Shown: one piece after another, positions 43,631 to 52,304 of the stretch
Layout: each line of letters starts with the position of its first letter
Position numbering within the stretch: position 1 is the first letter of the stretch
Assembly (NCBI RefSeq): GCF_025151385.1
Contig: NZ_CP102287.1
Span: 1,550,001-1,614,000 of the forward strand
Reading direction: 5' to 3'
Length of the DNA stretch: 64,000 bases
DNA from: Hoylesella buccalis ATCC 35310
GTDB lineage: Bacteria > Bacteroidota > Bacteroidia > Bacteroidales > Bacteroidaceae
Translations under genes and position numbers: made by a program
Notes under the pieces: model-generated
The model's database searches: none
What the model was told of the DNA's origin: nothing
The model's input: only the letters and a program-made list of their open reading frames with translations

Positions 43631-43690
43631 CACATCAAACAAGCGAAGCGGAACGGACCGACAATACAACGTAATACTAAAATAATCTTT

Positions 43691-45505
43691 ATGAACACAA
43701 GGATGCTCCTACTGGCCATAACGCTGGCCGGCAGTATGACAGTACATGCAAAGGACAACGACCAGGCACCCGCACCGGTGATGCCCATCCCCACCGAGCA
43801 TCAGGTGAGGTGGCAACAGATGGAGACATACGCGTTCGTACACTTCGGTCTGAACACCTTCAACGACCGCGAATGGGGTTACGGCGACTGCAAATTGGAA
43901 ACGTTCAACCCCACCAGGCTCGACTGCGAGCAATGGGCGCAAACCTTCGTCAAGGCAGGTCTGAAGGGTGTCATCATCACCGCCAAACATCACGATGGCT
44001 TCTGCCTGTGGCCCACCAACTACACCGACTACAGCATACGCAACACGTCTTACAAGGATGGCAAGGGCGACGTGGTGGGCGAACTGGCCGCGGCATGCAA
44101 GAAATACGGACTGAAGTTTGGCGTGTACCTCTCACCCTGGGACAGACACCAGGCTTTCTACGGCACACCGTTCTATGTAGACTACTTCTACCACCAGCTG
44201 CGTGAGCTGTTCACACGCTACGGCGACATCTTCGAGATTTGGTTCGATGGAGCCAACGGCGGCGACGGATGGTATGGCGGTGCCAAGGACACGCGGACCA
44301 TTGACCGCCGCACCTACTACCAATACCCTCGCGCCTACAAGATGATCAACGAGCTGCAACCGCAGTGCATCGTGTTCTCAGATGGCGGACCGGGCTGTCG
44401 GTGGGTGGGCAACGAGCGGGGATATGCGCATGCCACCAACTGGTCGTTCTTGCGCCGGGGCGAGGTATTCCCTGGTTATGAGAAATATTACGAGCTGCAA
44501 CAGGGACATGCCGATGGCAACCAATGGGTGCCGGCAGAGTGCGACGTGTCCATCCGACCGGGCTGGTTCTACCATGAGCGCGAGGATAACAAGGTGAAAT
44601 CGGTGGACCATCTCACCGATCTGTATTATCGCAGCGTGGGACACAACGCCAACTTACTCATCAACTTCCCCGTCAACAAAGAGGGGCGCATTCATCCCAC
44701 CGACTCTGCCAACATCGTGGCCATGCACCAGCGCGTGACGACTGAGCTGGAACACAACCTCCTGCGGGGCGCACGCATCAAAGCGTCTGACGAGCGAGGA
44801 AGACGGTTTGGCGTGAAAGCCCTCACCGACAACCGCTTTGACACCTATTGGGCCACCCATGACAGTGTGCGCTGTGCCACGCTCAGCATCAGCTTCCCCC
44901 GTGCCACACAGCTCAACCGCCTACTACTGCAAGAGTACATCCCGTTGGGACAGCGCGTCAAGAGCTTCACCGTGGAGTATCTCTCGGGCAAGCAGTGGCT
45001 GCCCATCCGGCTCAATGAAGAGACCACCACCATTGGCTACAAACGACTGCTGCGCTTCAAGCCCATCACCACTCGGCAGCTGCGCATCCGCTTTAATGAT
45101 GCGCGGGGATGCATCTGCATCAGTGAGATAGCCGCTTATCATGCTCCCAACGCGCAAGAAAGTTTCGAACTGAAGGAAGCCGACCTGAAGGGTTATGCGT
45201 ATACCCGGGTACCCGGCACGGCAGAGAATGAGGTATTGATGGATTTGGGACAGAGCCGCACCGTGAGCGCGCTGCATTACCAGCCGGTACAAAAGGGCAT
45301 CGCAACCCATTACGAGATACTCGTTGGCGACGACCCTTCACAGCTTCGAACTCTCACCACGGGCGAATTCTCAAACATCCGCAACAACCCTATCCGCCAG
45401 GATGTATACCTCACCCCCACCCCCGCCCGCTACATCATGCTGCGTGCTCTGCGAACGGTAGACGGCAGCAAGCGCCTACTGTTCGACAAGCTGGTGGTGA
45501 GATAG
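43691..45505 (+). CDS. Alpha-L-fucosidase, GH29, secreted
   Basis: The product is 604 residues with a signal peptide (MLLLAITLAGSMTVHA core). The GH29 barrel covers about 30-360: HFGLNTFNDREWG, TAKHHDGFCLWP and the nucleophile Asp186 in EIWFDGANG. A beta-sandwich of the discoidin/F5-8C type (about 370-490) and a second small beta domain follow. It removes alpha-linked fucose from glycans such as mucins, probably in the periplasm. The mid-motif DRHQAFYGTP is typical of the broad-specificity branch. Its distance from susCD (with lipA and can between) leaves the functional link inferred. Confidence 0.9.
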   Translation: MNTRMLLLAITLAGSMTVHAKDNDQAPAPVMPIPTEHQVRWQQMETYAFVHFGLNTFNDREWGYGDCKLETFNPTRLDCEQWAQTFVKAGLKGVIITAKHHDGFCLWPTNYTDYSIRNTSYKDGKGDVVGELAAACKKYGLKFGVYLSPWDRHQAFYGTPFYVDYFYHQLRELFTRYGDIFEIWFDGANGGDGWYGGAKDTRTIDRRTYYQYPRAYKMINELQPQCIVFSDGGPGCRWVGNERGYAHATNWSFLRRGEVFPGYEKYYELQQGHADGNQWVPAECDVSIRPGWFYHEREDNKVKSVDHLTDLYYRSVGHNANLLINFPVNKEGRIHPTDSANIVAMHQRVTTELEHNLLRGARIKASDERGRRFGVKALTDNRFDTYWATHDSVRCATLSISFPRATQLNRLLLQEYIPLGQRVKSFTVEYLSGKQWLPIRLNEETTTIGYKRLLRFKPITTRQLRIRFNDARGCICISEIAAYHAPNAQESFELKEADLKGYAYTRVPGTAENEVLMDLGQSRTVSALHYQPVQKGIATHYEILVGDDPSQLRTLTTGEFSNIRNNPIRQDVYLTPTPARYIMLRALRTVDGSKRLLFDKLVVR

Positions 45506-45720
45506 ATTGCAAGTTTACAAGTTGGCGAGTTTACAAGTTGACAAGTTGACGAGTTGACAAGTTGACGAGTTGATGGCTCATGAGCTGAGAGGCTCACGAG
45601 AAAGCCATCAGCTCGTCAGCTTGTTTTTTTATCAGCTTGTATGTTTGCCAGCTTGTTTGTTTGTCAGCTTGTTTGTTTGTCAGCTTGTTTGTTTGTCAGC
45701 TTGTTTGTTTGTCATCCACT
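45506..45720. repeat. Short-word arrays after the fucosidase gene
   Basis: acaagttgacgagttg-type words (45513-45572) are followed, after the terminator, by four near-copies of a 16-bp unit gtcagcttgtttgttt (about 45663-45715). The first kind also occurs at 32483-32527. Confidence 0.8.
45557..45630 (+). terminator. Terminator built from short-word repeats
   Basis: Arms 45557-45578 (acaagttgacgagttgat onward) and 45603-45624 (ending cagctcgtcagcttgt) pair over 22 positions with two G-U pairs. A run of Ts follows (45624-45630), and a smaller stem sits in the loop. It ends the fucosidase transcript. Confidence 0.8.
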
Positions 45721-45972
45721 CTTTACAAAAACTGATAACCCATTAGCTATTTTTAGTCATATTAATTATCTAAAAAAAATAACCTCTTTCATTATTTCAT
45801 AGACAAAGTTTTCCAAAACTTTTTGTAACTTACTGTTTATAAGGCGATTAACTTTTATTAACTCGATAAAAGTTATCCAAAATGATTTTTCAATGAAATA
45901 ATTATTATCTTTGCAAAGCAATCAAGAAGATAGTAAGCAAGCACAAAGTTTTCTGCTTAGGAGCATCATAGA
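45721..45972. promoter_or_regulatory. AT-rich promoter region of nrdD
   Basis: The stretch is AT-rich without a gene. A -7 box TATCTTTG lies at 45906-45913; the -33 is weak. The leader to the ATG at 46130 would be about 210 nt, mostly repeat arrays. Confidence 0.45.
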
Positions 45973-46125
45973 AAGCTAGTAATCCTAGGAAAACTAGAAA
46001 TCCTAGATGACCTAGAAAAACTAGGAAACCTAGAAATCCTAGGAAAACTCGTTAACTCGTCAACTAAAAAAAACTCATAACTATCTACTCGTAAACTTGT
46101 CAACTCGTAAACTCGTAAACTAAAA
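45973..46125. repeat. cctag array and aactcgtaaact words in the nrdD leader
   Basis: cctaggaaaactagaaatcc-type words at 10-bp spacing occupy 45973-46048. actcgtaaactcgtcaact-type words follow to 46125. Both end just before the nrdD start, so they are transcribed as its leader. Confidence 0.75.
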
Positions 46126-46129
46126 ACAC

Positions 46130-48337
46130 ATGATTCAAACCATAGTGAAGCGCGACGGACGCATAGTAGGCTTCAACGACCAAAAAATCATGGCTGCCAT
46201 CCGAAAAGCCATGCTACACACCGAAAAAGGTGAAGACGAACGACTCATACAGCAAATCACCGACCACATCTCGGTTCATGGAAAACCGCAAATGTCGGTA
46301 GAGGACATCCAAGACGCTGTAGAAATGGAACTCATGAAGAGTGCGCGCAAAGACGTGGCACAGAAGTACATCGCCTATCGCAACCAGCGCAGCATTGCAC
46401 GCAAGGCAAAGACACGCGACGTATTCTTGGACATCGTGAACATCAAGAACAACGATGTGACACGCGAGAACGCCAACATGAACGCTGACACGCCAGCAGG
46501 CATGATGATGAAGTTCGCCTCGGAAACCACTAAACCCTTCGTAGACGACTATCTGCTGTCAGAGCAAAGTCGTGAGGCGGTGGCACACAACCTGCTGCAC
46601 GTACACGACAAAGACTACTACCCCACCAAGTCGCTCACCTGCTGCCAGCACCCATTGGACAACATCCTACAACATGGGTTCACCGCTGGACATGGCTCTT
46701 CAAGACCCGCCAAGCGCATCGAGACTGCCGCCGTGCTGGCGTGCATCTCCTTGGAGTGCGCACAAAACGAGATGCACGGTGGACAAGCCATCCCTGCCTT
46801 CGACTTCTATCTCGCCCCCTTCGTGCGCTCCTCTTATATAGAAGAGGTGAAAAATCTGGAAAATCTCTATGGTGACAACTTCGAACACTTGTACCAAACC
46901 GAGATAGACGACTACATCGACCGCCCACTCAACGGACTGAAAGGTGATGCACGCATCAAGCAACATGCCATCAACCGCACCGTGGCACGCGTTCACCAGT
47001 CGATGGAAGCCTTCATCCACAACATGAACACCATCCACTCGCGTGGAGGAAACCAAGTAGTGTTCTCGTCCATCAACTACGGTACGGACACTTCTGCCGA
47101 AGGGCGTTGCGTGATACGTGAACTGCTCAACAGCACCTACCAAGGCGTGGGCAACGGCGAGACCGCCATCTTCCCCATACAGATTTGGAAGAAGAAGCGG
47201 GGCGTGAGCTATCTGCCCAATGACCGCAACTACGACCTGTACTGTCTGGCGTGCAAGGTGACGGCACGGAGATTCTTCCCCAACTTCCTGAACCTTGATG
47301 CCACCTTCAACCAACACGAACTGTGGCGTGCCGACGACCCCAAACGATATATGTACGAAATGGCAACCATGGGATGCCGCACCCGTGTGTTTGAAAACAG
47401 ATACGGCTTGAAAACGAGTGTGGGCAGGGGCAACCTATCGTTCTCCACCATCAACATCGTGCGACTCGCCATTGAGTGCATGGATATCAAAGACAAAGAG
47501 CAGCGCATCGCCAAGTTCTTTGCCAAGCTCGATGACATGCTGGAAATCACCGCCAAGCAACTCGACGACCGCTTCCAGTTCCAAAAGACAGCCTTCGCTA
47601 AGCAGTTCCCCTTGTTGATGTCAAAACTGTGGGGTGGCTGCGAACAGCTGGAACCAAACGACACCATAGAGAGCGTCATCAACCAAGGCACCTTGGGCAT
47701 TGGGTTCATCGGATTGGCAGAATGTCTCGTGGCACTCGTAGGAAAGCATCACGGAGAGTCGGAAGAGGCACAAGCGTTGGGCATCAAAATCGTGACCTAC
47801 ATGCGCGACCGCTCCAAAGACTTCTGCGAGCAGTATCAACACAACTACAGCATCCTCGCCACACCTGCCGAAGGACTGTCTGGAAAGTTCACCAAGAAGG
47901 ACCGCAAAGAGTTTGGCGCACTGCCAGGCATCACCGACCGTGACTATTACACCAACTCTAACCATGTGCCCGTGTACTACAAGTGCAGCGCACGCCACAA
48001 GGCTGAGGTAGAAGCTCCCTACCACGACCTGACACGTGGTGGTCACATCTTCTACGTGGAGATAGACGGAGACGCCACGCACAACCCACAAGTCATCATG
48101 AACGTGGTAGACATGATGGATCGTTACAACATGGGCTACGGCAGCGTGAACCACAACCGCAACCGATGCATGGACTGCGGATACGAGAACGCTGACGCAC
48201 ACCTCGACACCTGTCCTAAGTGCGGCAGTCATCACATCGACCGTCTGCAACGCATCACAGGCTATCTCGTTGGCACTACCGACCGCTGGAACGCTGGCAA
48301 GTTAGCAGAGCTCAACGACAGGGTGACGCACGGGTAG
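46130..48337 (+). CDS. nrdD: Anaerobic ribonucleoside-triphosphate reductase
   Basis: The product is 735 residues. It makes dNTPs from NTPs without oxygen, using a glycyl radical. The N-terminal ATP-cone (about 1-90) starts MIQTIVKRDGRIVGFNDQK. The catalytic barrel includes HSRGGNQVVFSSINYGT. A C-terminal zinc site is formed by two CxxC pairs (CMDCG, CPKCG, about 678-697). The radical glycine is probably Gly711 in RITGYLVGT. The activase gene nrdG follows after 211 bp that hold a paired repeat element. Confidence 0.95.
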   Translation: MIQTIVKRDGRIVGFNDQKIMAAIRKAMLHTEKGEDERLIQQITDHISVHGKPQMSVEDIQDAVEMELMKSARKDVAQKYIAYRNQRSIARKAKTRDVFLDIVNIKNNDVTRENANMNADTPAGMMMKFASETTKPFVDDYLLSEQSREAVAHNLLHVHDKDYYPTKSLTCCQHPLDNILQHGFTAGHGSSRPAKRIETAAVLACISLECAQNEMHGGQAIPAFDFYLAPFVRSSYIEEVKNLENLYGDNFEHLYQTEIDDYIDRPLNGLKGDARIKQHAINRTVARVHQSMEAFIHNMNTIHSRGGNQVVFSSINYGTDTSAEGRCVIRELLNSTYQGVGNGETAIFPIQIWKKKRGVSYLPNDRNYDLYCLACKVTARRFFPNFLNLDATFNQHELWRADDPKRYMYEMATMGCRTRVFENRYGLKTSVGRGNLSFSTINIVRLAIECMDIKDKEQRIAKFFAKLDDMLEITAKQLDDRFQFQKTAFAKQFPLLMSKLWGGCEQLEPNDTIESVINQGTLGIGFIGLAECLVALVGKHHGESEEAQALGIKIVTYMRDRSKDFCEQYQHNYSILATPAEGLSGKFTKKDRKEFGALPGITDRDYYTNSNHVPVYYKCSARHKAEVEAPYHDLTRGGHIFYVEIDGDATHNPQVIMNVVDMMDRYNMGYGSVNHNRNRCMDCGYENADAHLDTCPKCGSHHIDRLQRITGYLVGTTDRWNAGKLAELNDRVTHG

Positions 48338-48345
48338 AAAAAAAA

Positions 48346-48536
48346 GCCTCTCCCCCGACCCCTCCCCAAAAGGGAGGGGAGTAGATAGCTGGCTAAACAG
48401 AGGTTGTAAACTCACAGACTCATTAACCCACAAACTCATTAACCCATTAACTTTCCAACTCATCTCCCAAACAGCCTTCTCAAGAAAATAGTCTAACTAC
48501 TCCCCTCCCCCTCGGGGAGGGGTCGGGGGAGAGGCT
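48346..48536. repeat. Paired GC-rich inverted repeat between nrdD and nrdG
   Basis: gcctctcccccgacccctcc (from 48346) and its inverted copy ending gggggagaggct (48497-48536) bound a 190-bp unit. The interior (48389-48496) holds aactcattaaccc-type words. The end sequences are the same as at 32401 and 32698. It sits within an operon, so a transcript of nrdDG would contain a 40-bp stem. Confidence 0.8.
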
Positions 48537-48548
48537 GCTCCGTATCCT

Positions 48549-49052
48549 ATGCTATCCATCCTATCCATTCTCGAAGACACCACGGTAGACGGACCGGGCT
48601 TTCGCACCACCGTCTACTGTGCAGGATGCCCTAACGCCTGCCCGGGTTGTCACAACCCACAGACATGGGACATCCACAACGGACAATGGATGCAAGTGGA
48701 GGACATCATGCGTGTGATAGAGGCAGACCCCTTTGCCAACGTCACCTTCTCGGGAGGTGACCCCATGTTTCAAGCCGAAGGATTCGCGGAATTAGCACAC
48801 GCCATAAAGACACGCACCAACAAAACAATATGGTGCTACACGGGCTTTACCTTCGAAGCGCTCATCAAGAATCCGCAACAACGCCAACTGCTCGAGTGGA
48901 TAGATGTGTTAGTAGACGGTCCGTTTGTGGAAAAACTCAAAGATCCTGACCTGCTCTTTCGTGGCAGCTCCAACCAGCGCATCATCAACGTGCCACTATC
49001 GCTTCAGCAAGGCAGGGTGGTGCTGTGGGAAGTTACTTGCGATTGTTCCTAA
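48549..49052 (+). CDS. nrdG: Anaerobic ribonucleotide reductase activating protein
   Basis: The product is 167 residues, a small radical-SAM activase. The cluster is Cys27, Cys31 and Cys34 in CPNACPGCHN (CX3CX2C). FSGGDPMFQ near residue 60 binds SAM. It generates the glycyl radical on NrdD. The ATG at 48549 begins MLSILSILEDTTVDGPGFRT, the usual start. A later-ending frame ends at EVTCDCS, somewhat Cys-rich, which is normal for short NrdG. Confidence 0.94.
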   Translation: MLSILSILEDTTVDGPGFRTTVYCAGCPNACPGCHNPQTWDIHNGQWMQVEDIMRVIEADPFANVTFSGGDPMFQAEGFAELAHAIKTRTNKTIWCYTGFTFEALIKNPQQRQLLEWIDVLVDGPFVEKLKDPDLLFRGSSNQRIINVPLSLQQGRVVLWEVTCDCS

Positions 49053-49128
49053 ATACTTTTTAATTTTTTAGGGTTATTATTCGAAAATTTTATTTAATTT
49101 TGTATCAATAACTTATATTTAGTAAACG

Positions 49129-51453
49129 ATGCGAAACAGAACCTCTACCCTATTATTTGCCCTCCTATTGTGGCTAAGCGCATTTGGTGCGCCTGTGAGC
49201 AAACAAAAGGCTCAAAAGTTGGTGGAAAACTTCTTGAAAGAAAATCTGCCGAGTAGTTATCAACCCACACGTGCTGGCAAGAACGTCTTGAAAGCGGTGG
49301 ATGCCACCCCATACTATTACGTCTTCAGCATTGGAAGTCAAAAAGGATTTGTCATTGCCTCTGCGGATGACAGAACCGAACCCATTTTCGGATACACGCT
49401 GAATGGAAAGTTTGACAAGGCGAATTTGCCTGAAGGACTGTGCGACCTGCTCTCTTATTATGCAAAAGAGTTACAACTGCTCGACCAACGTGGAGAAACG
49501 ACGACTCACCTTGCCACAAGGGCTGGCAACAACCGCACCCCCATTGAACAACTCATGGAAACGCAATGGAATCAATCAGCGCCCTACAACAACAACTGTC
49601 CCATGGATGGCAAGGAAAGAAGCGTCACGGGATGCGTGGCAACTGCAATGGCGCAAATCATGTTCTACCACAAATGGCCACAAAACATGTTAGCAAAACC
49701 CATTGCGGCTTATACCACTAAAACGAAACAAATCCAATGTGAGGCATTGGAATCCACCTCGTTTGAATGGGAGGTGATGCTTCACTCTTACCAAGGCAAC
49801 CTGTACAAAGAGAGTGAAGAGGCGGTGGCAAAACTGATGAGATATGTAGGACAGTCGCTAAAGATGGACTATTCCGCAGAGGCATCGAGTACGAACTCCG
49901 GCAATTGCGTCTCGGCATTGTCCAATTACTTCGGCTACTCTAAAGGTATGAAGTTAGTACAACGAAGCGACTATGCGTACGAAGAGTGGAACAATTTGAT
50001 ATACAACGAACTAAAGAACAACCGCCCCGTGTATTACAGCGCATCAACACAGACCCGAAGCGGTCATGCCTTCGTATGTGACGGATACAAGGAGGGCGAC
50101 TTCTTTCACATCAACTGGGGATGGGGTGGCATGTCCGATGGCTACTACCGCTTGTCGGTGTTACGTCCCAATCAGGCTGGCATAGGAGGCAACGCCGATG
50201 CCTACGCCTTGAACCAAGATGCCATCATTGGCATCAAGCCAGCAATAGAAGCAGAAACGACACCAATCGTACTCACCGTATACCAGTTGGAGCTGAACCC
50301 ATCTAACATCACAAGGAATAATAAGACGAGTGATTTCAATGGCATGAGCCTTCACGTGATGTTTACCAACCGCTGTGGCACAGACTTCAATGGAAAGATA
50401 GGTGTAGGATTGTTTAAGGACAACCAACTAATTTCGGTGCTGAGAGAAACGAATGAGCAGTACGTCAACGACCCGAACACTGTCAGTGGACTAACCTTTT
50501 ATGGAATATCGTTTGGGAAAGACCTTGACAATGGTACGTATCAACTGAAGGCTATCTACCAAGTAGATGGAGAGACAGAATGGAAAGTGAGCGAAGACGG
50601 AGACAAGAAAAGAATTGACATCACCATTACTGACACGCAACTCAAGCAAACCACTGCCGACAAACGTCCTCAATTAGAGGTGAAAGAGGTGAAGATGAAG
50701 GGAAGCAAAGAGATTGGCGTACCACTGACGATCACACTGACAGTAGAAAACAAGGGCGGCGATTGCAACGAAGAATGGAACTTCAACCTCGATAACAAGA
50801 TAGTAGCCATCGTTGGCGCATATATCGCAGCCAACGCCACCAACAGCATTGAAATAAAAATCAAACCACAAAAAGAGGGAACGCTGTCCTATTACATTCA
50901 GCGACCCGACGGTAGCAAGTTGTATAAAGGTACCATAGAGGTGGGACATTATGCCAACAAAGAGTTGCCCAAGATTGAAATCAAGCCCAACCTCGGCAAA
51001 GACGAAACCATTGAGGCGCCCACACTCACGGGAACGATAGTAGTCACCAACGATGAAGCAGGCACATACGCCAACGGCATCGATTTGGTATTGTACAAAA
51101 TAAAGGAGGGAACCAACCAAGGGTACCCTGTGGAGACCTATCAGATCGACGAAGAGATTGCTGGCAACACAACCGTTACACTGCCTTTCACTTTCAACAG
51201 CATTGAAGACGGCGCCAACTATTTCATTATTGCCATGGAATACAGAAACAATACGAGAACCCTCGTAGAACAAACTTATTCCTACAACGTAAAATTCCTG
51301 CCAAGCGGCATTGACGCAATCGAAAAGACTGCTCAACAAGACCATCTGCCCATATACAACCTTCGTGGTGTGAAGGTAGGCACAGGCTGGAAAGACCTCC
51401 AGCGTTTGCCAAAGGGAATATATATAATAGGTGGAAAGAAAGTAGCAAGATAA
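49129..51453 (+). CDS. Secreted C10-family cysteine protease (streptopain/interpain-like)
   Basis: The product is 774 residues. A signal peptide (to about Gly20) is followed by a Spi-type propeptide (about 22-130; SKQKAQKLVENFL, FVIASADDRTEPIFGY). The C10 protease domain uses Cys169 in VTGCVATAMAQIM, and His313 (RSGHAFVCDGY), with INWGWGG at 328-334. Beta-sandwich repeats follow (about 370-690). The last 70 residues end LPKGIYIIGGKKVAR with a preceding YNLRGVKV, the pattern of type IX secretion sorting domains. It is probably an exported or surface virulence-type protease. A single gene. Confidence 0.9.
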   Translation: MRNRTSTLLFALLLWLSAFGAPVSKQKAQKLVENFLKENLPSSYQPTRAGKNVLKAVDATPYYYVFSIGSQKGFVIASADDRTEPIFGYTLNGKFDKANLPEGLCDLLSYYAKELQLLDQRGETTTHLATRAGNNRTPIEQLMETQWNQSAPYNNNCPMDGKERSVTGCVATAMAQIMFYHKWPQNMLAKPIAAYTTKTKQIQCEALESTSFEWEVMLHSYQGNLYKESEEAVAKLMRYVGQSLKMDYSAEASSTNSGNCVSALSNYFGYSKGMKLVQRSDYAYEEWNNLIYNELKNNRPVYYSASTQTRSGHAFVCDGYKEGDFFHINWGWGGMSDGYYRLSVLRPNQAGIGGNADAYALNQDAIIGIKPAIEAETTPIVLTVYQLELNPSNITRNNKTSDFNGMSLHVMFTNRCGTDFNGKIGVGLFKDNQLISVLRETNEQYVNDPNTVSGLTFYGISFGKDLDNGTYQLKAIYQVDGETEWKVSEDGDKKRIDITITDTQLKQTTADKRPQLEVKEVKMKGSKEIGVPLTITLTVENKGGDCNEEWNFNLDNKIVAIVGAYIAANATNSIEIKIKPQKEGTLSYYIQRPDGSKLYKGTIEVGHYANKELPKIEIKPNLGKDETIEAPTLTGTIVVTNDEAGTYANGIDLVLYKIKEGTNQGYPVETYQIDEEIAGNTTVTLPFTFNSIEDGANYFIIAMEYRNNTRTLVEQTYSYNVKFLPSGIDAIEKTAQQDHLPIYNLRGVKVGTGWKDLQRLPKGIYIIGGKKVAR

Positions 51454-51470
51454 ATACTTACTTTTAGGTA

Positions 51471-51615
51471 TTGCGAAACTTCCTCACACCTCGTACCTTT
51501 GCAGCAAAGAAAATACAAGAGTATGATTAAACGAAAGTACCATATAGCATATATGGATATACACCCCTCCACTATCGAAGCGCACTGTTCAAGAAAAGAA
51601 CAGTGCGTTTTTTTT
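51471..51615 (+). ncRNA. Candidate short RNA or attenuator upstream of tetR
   Basis: A promoter (-33 TTG 51471-51473, -7 TACCTTTG 51494-51501, 20 nt apart) is followed about 110 nt later by an intrinsic terminator: cgcactgttc (51581-51590), 7-nt loop, gaacagtgcg (51598-51607) and eight Ts. The tetR ATG is 47 bp beyond. The transcript would be about 108 nt if stopped. A short reading frame from 51523 (MIKRKYHIAYMDIH...) spans the terminator and might be a leader peptide. Confidence 0.5.
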
Positions 51616-51661
51616 ATGAACAAAATAGAACATCGTTCACTATTAACCCTTTACCCTCATC

Positions 51662-52276
51662 ATGCAAACTCTGAAAGATGACATTCGGCAGCGCATCATC
51701 GCTACCGCTCGTGCAGAATTTATCGCCCATGGCGTACGCTGCACCTCCATCCGCACAGTGGCTCGCAAGTCAGGTGTCGCTGTAGGAAACCTATACAATT
51801 ACTTCAAGAGCAAGGACGAACTGTTTTGCGAGGTGCTGCGACCTCTCACCAAGGCATTGAACAAACACATCCTGTCGCACAATGACGAAAAGTTCCTGTC
51901 GATAGACGTGTTCAACATGCGGCAACACCAAATAGATTACATCTTTGCCATGCTCGCCATCATCAAAGACTTTCGTCCAGAGCTTCGACTGCTCCTATTC
52001 AACTCGGAGGGTACGTCGCTACAAGGATATAAAGACAAGATGGTGGACAGACAGATGAAGGTGGGTATGGAATACCTGCGACTGATGAAAGAACGCTATC
52101 CACATCTCAATGCCAACATTTCGCCATTCTTGGTTCACATCAATTGCTCTACATGGATAACCGTTTTCTGCGAGATTGTAGAACACGAAGATTACAGCGA
52201 CGAGGATATCAAAGTTGCCTTGGAGCAGTACATGGATTTTAGCATGGCAGGTTGGAAAGCATTACTGAAACCATAA
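51662..52276 (+). CDS. TetR/AcrR-family regulator
   Basis: The product is 204 residues. The N-terminal DNA-binding HTH (about 5-55) includes CTSIRTVARKSGVAVGNLYN YFKSKDELF in two adjoining runs. The C-terminal ligand domain is helical and not assignable. It starts the operon that continues with two ABC half-transporters, a large pump, a carrier and a barrel, so it probably represses those genes until the cargo or an effector appears. It lies 47 bp after a terminator. Confidence 0.9.
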   Translation: MQTLKDDIRQRIIATARAEFIAHGVRCTSIRTVARKSGVAVGNLYNYFKSKDELFCEVLRPLTKALNKHILSHNDEKFLSIDVFNMRQHQIDYIFAMLAIIKDFRPELRLLLFNSEGTSLQGYKDKMVDRQMKVGMEYLRLMKERYPHLNANISPFLVHINCSTWITVFCEIVEHEDYSDEDIKVALEQYMDFSMAGWKALLKP

Positions 52277-52304
52277 AGACTAATTATTAAAAAACGATAA
52301 TATT

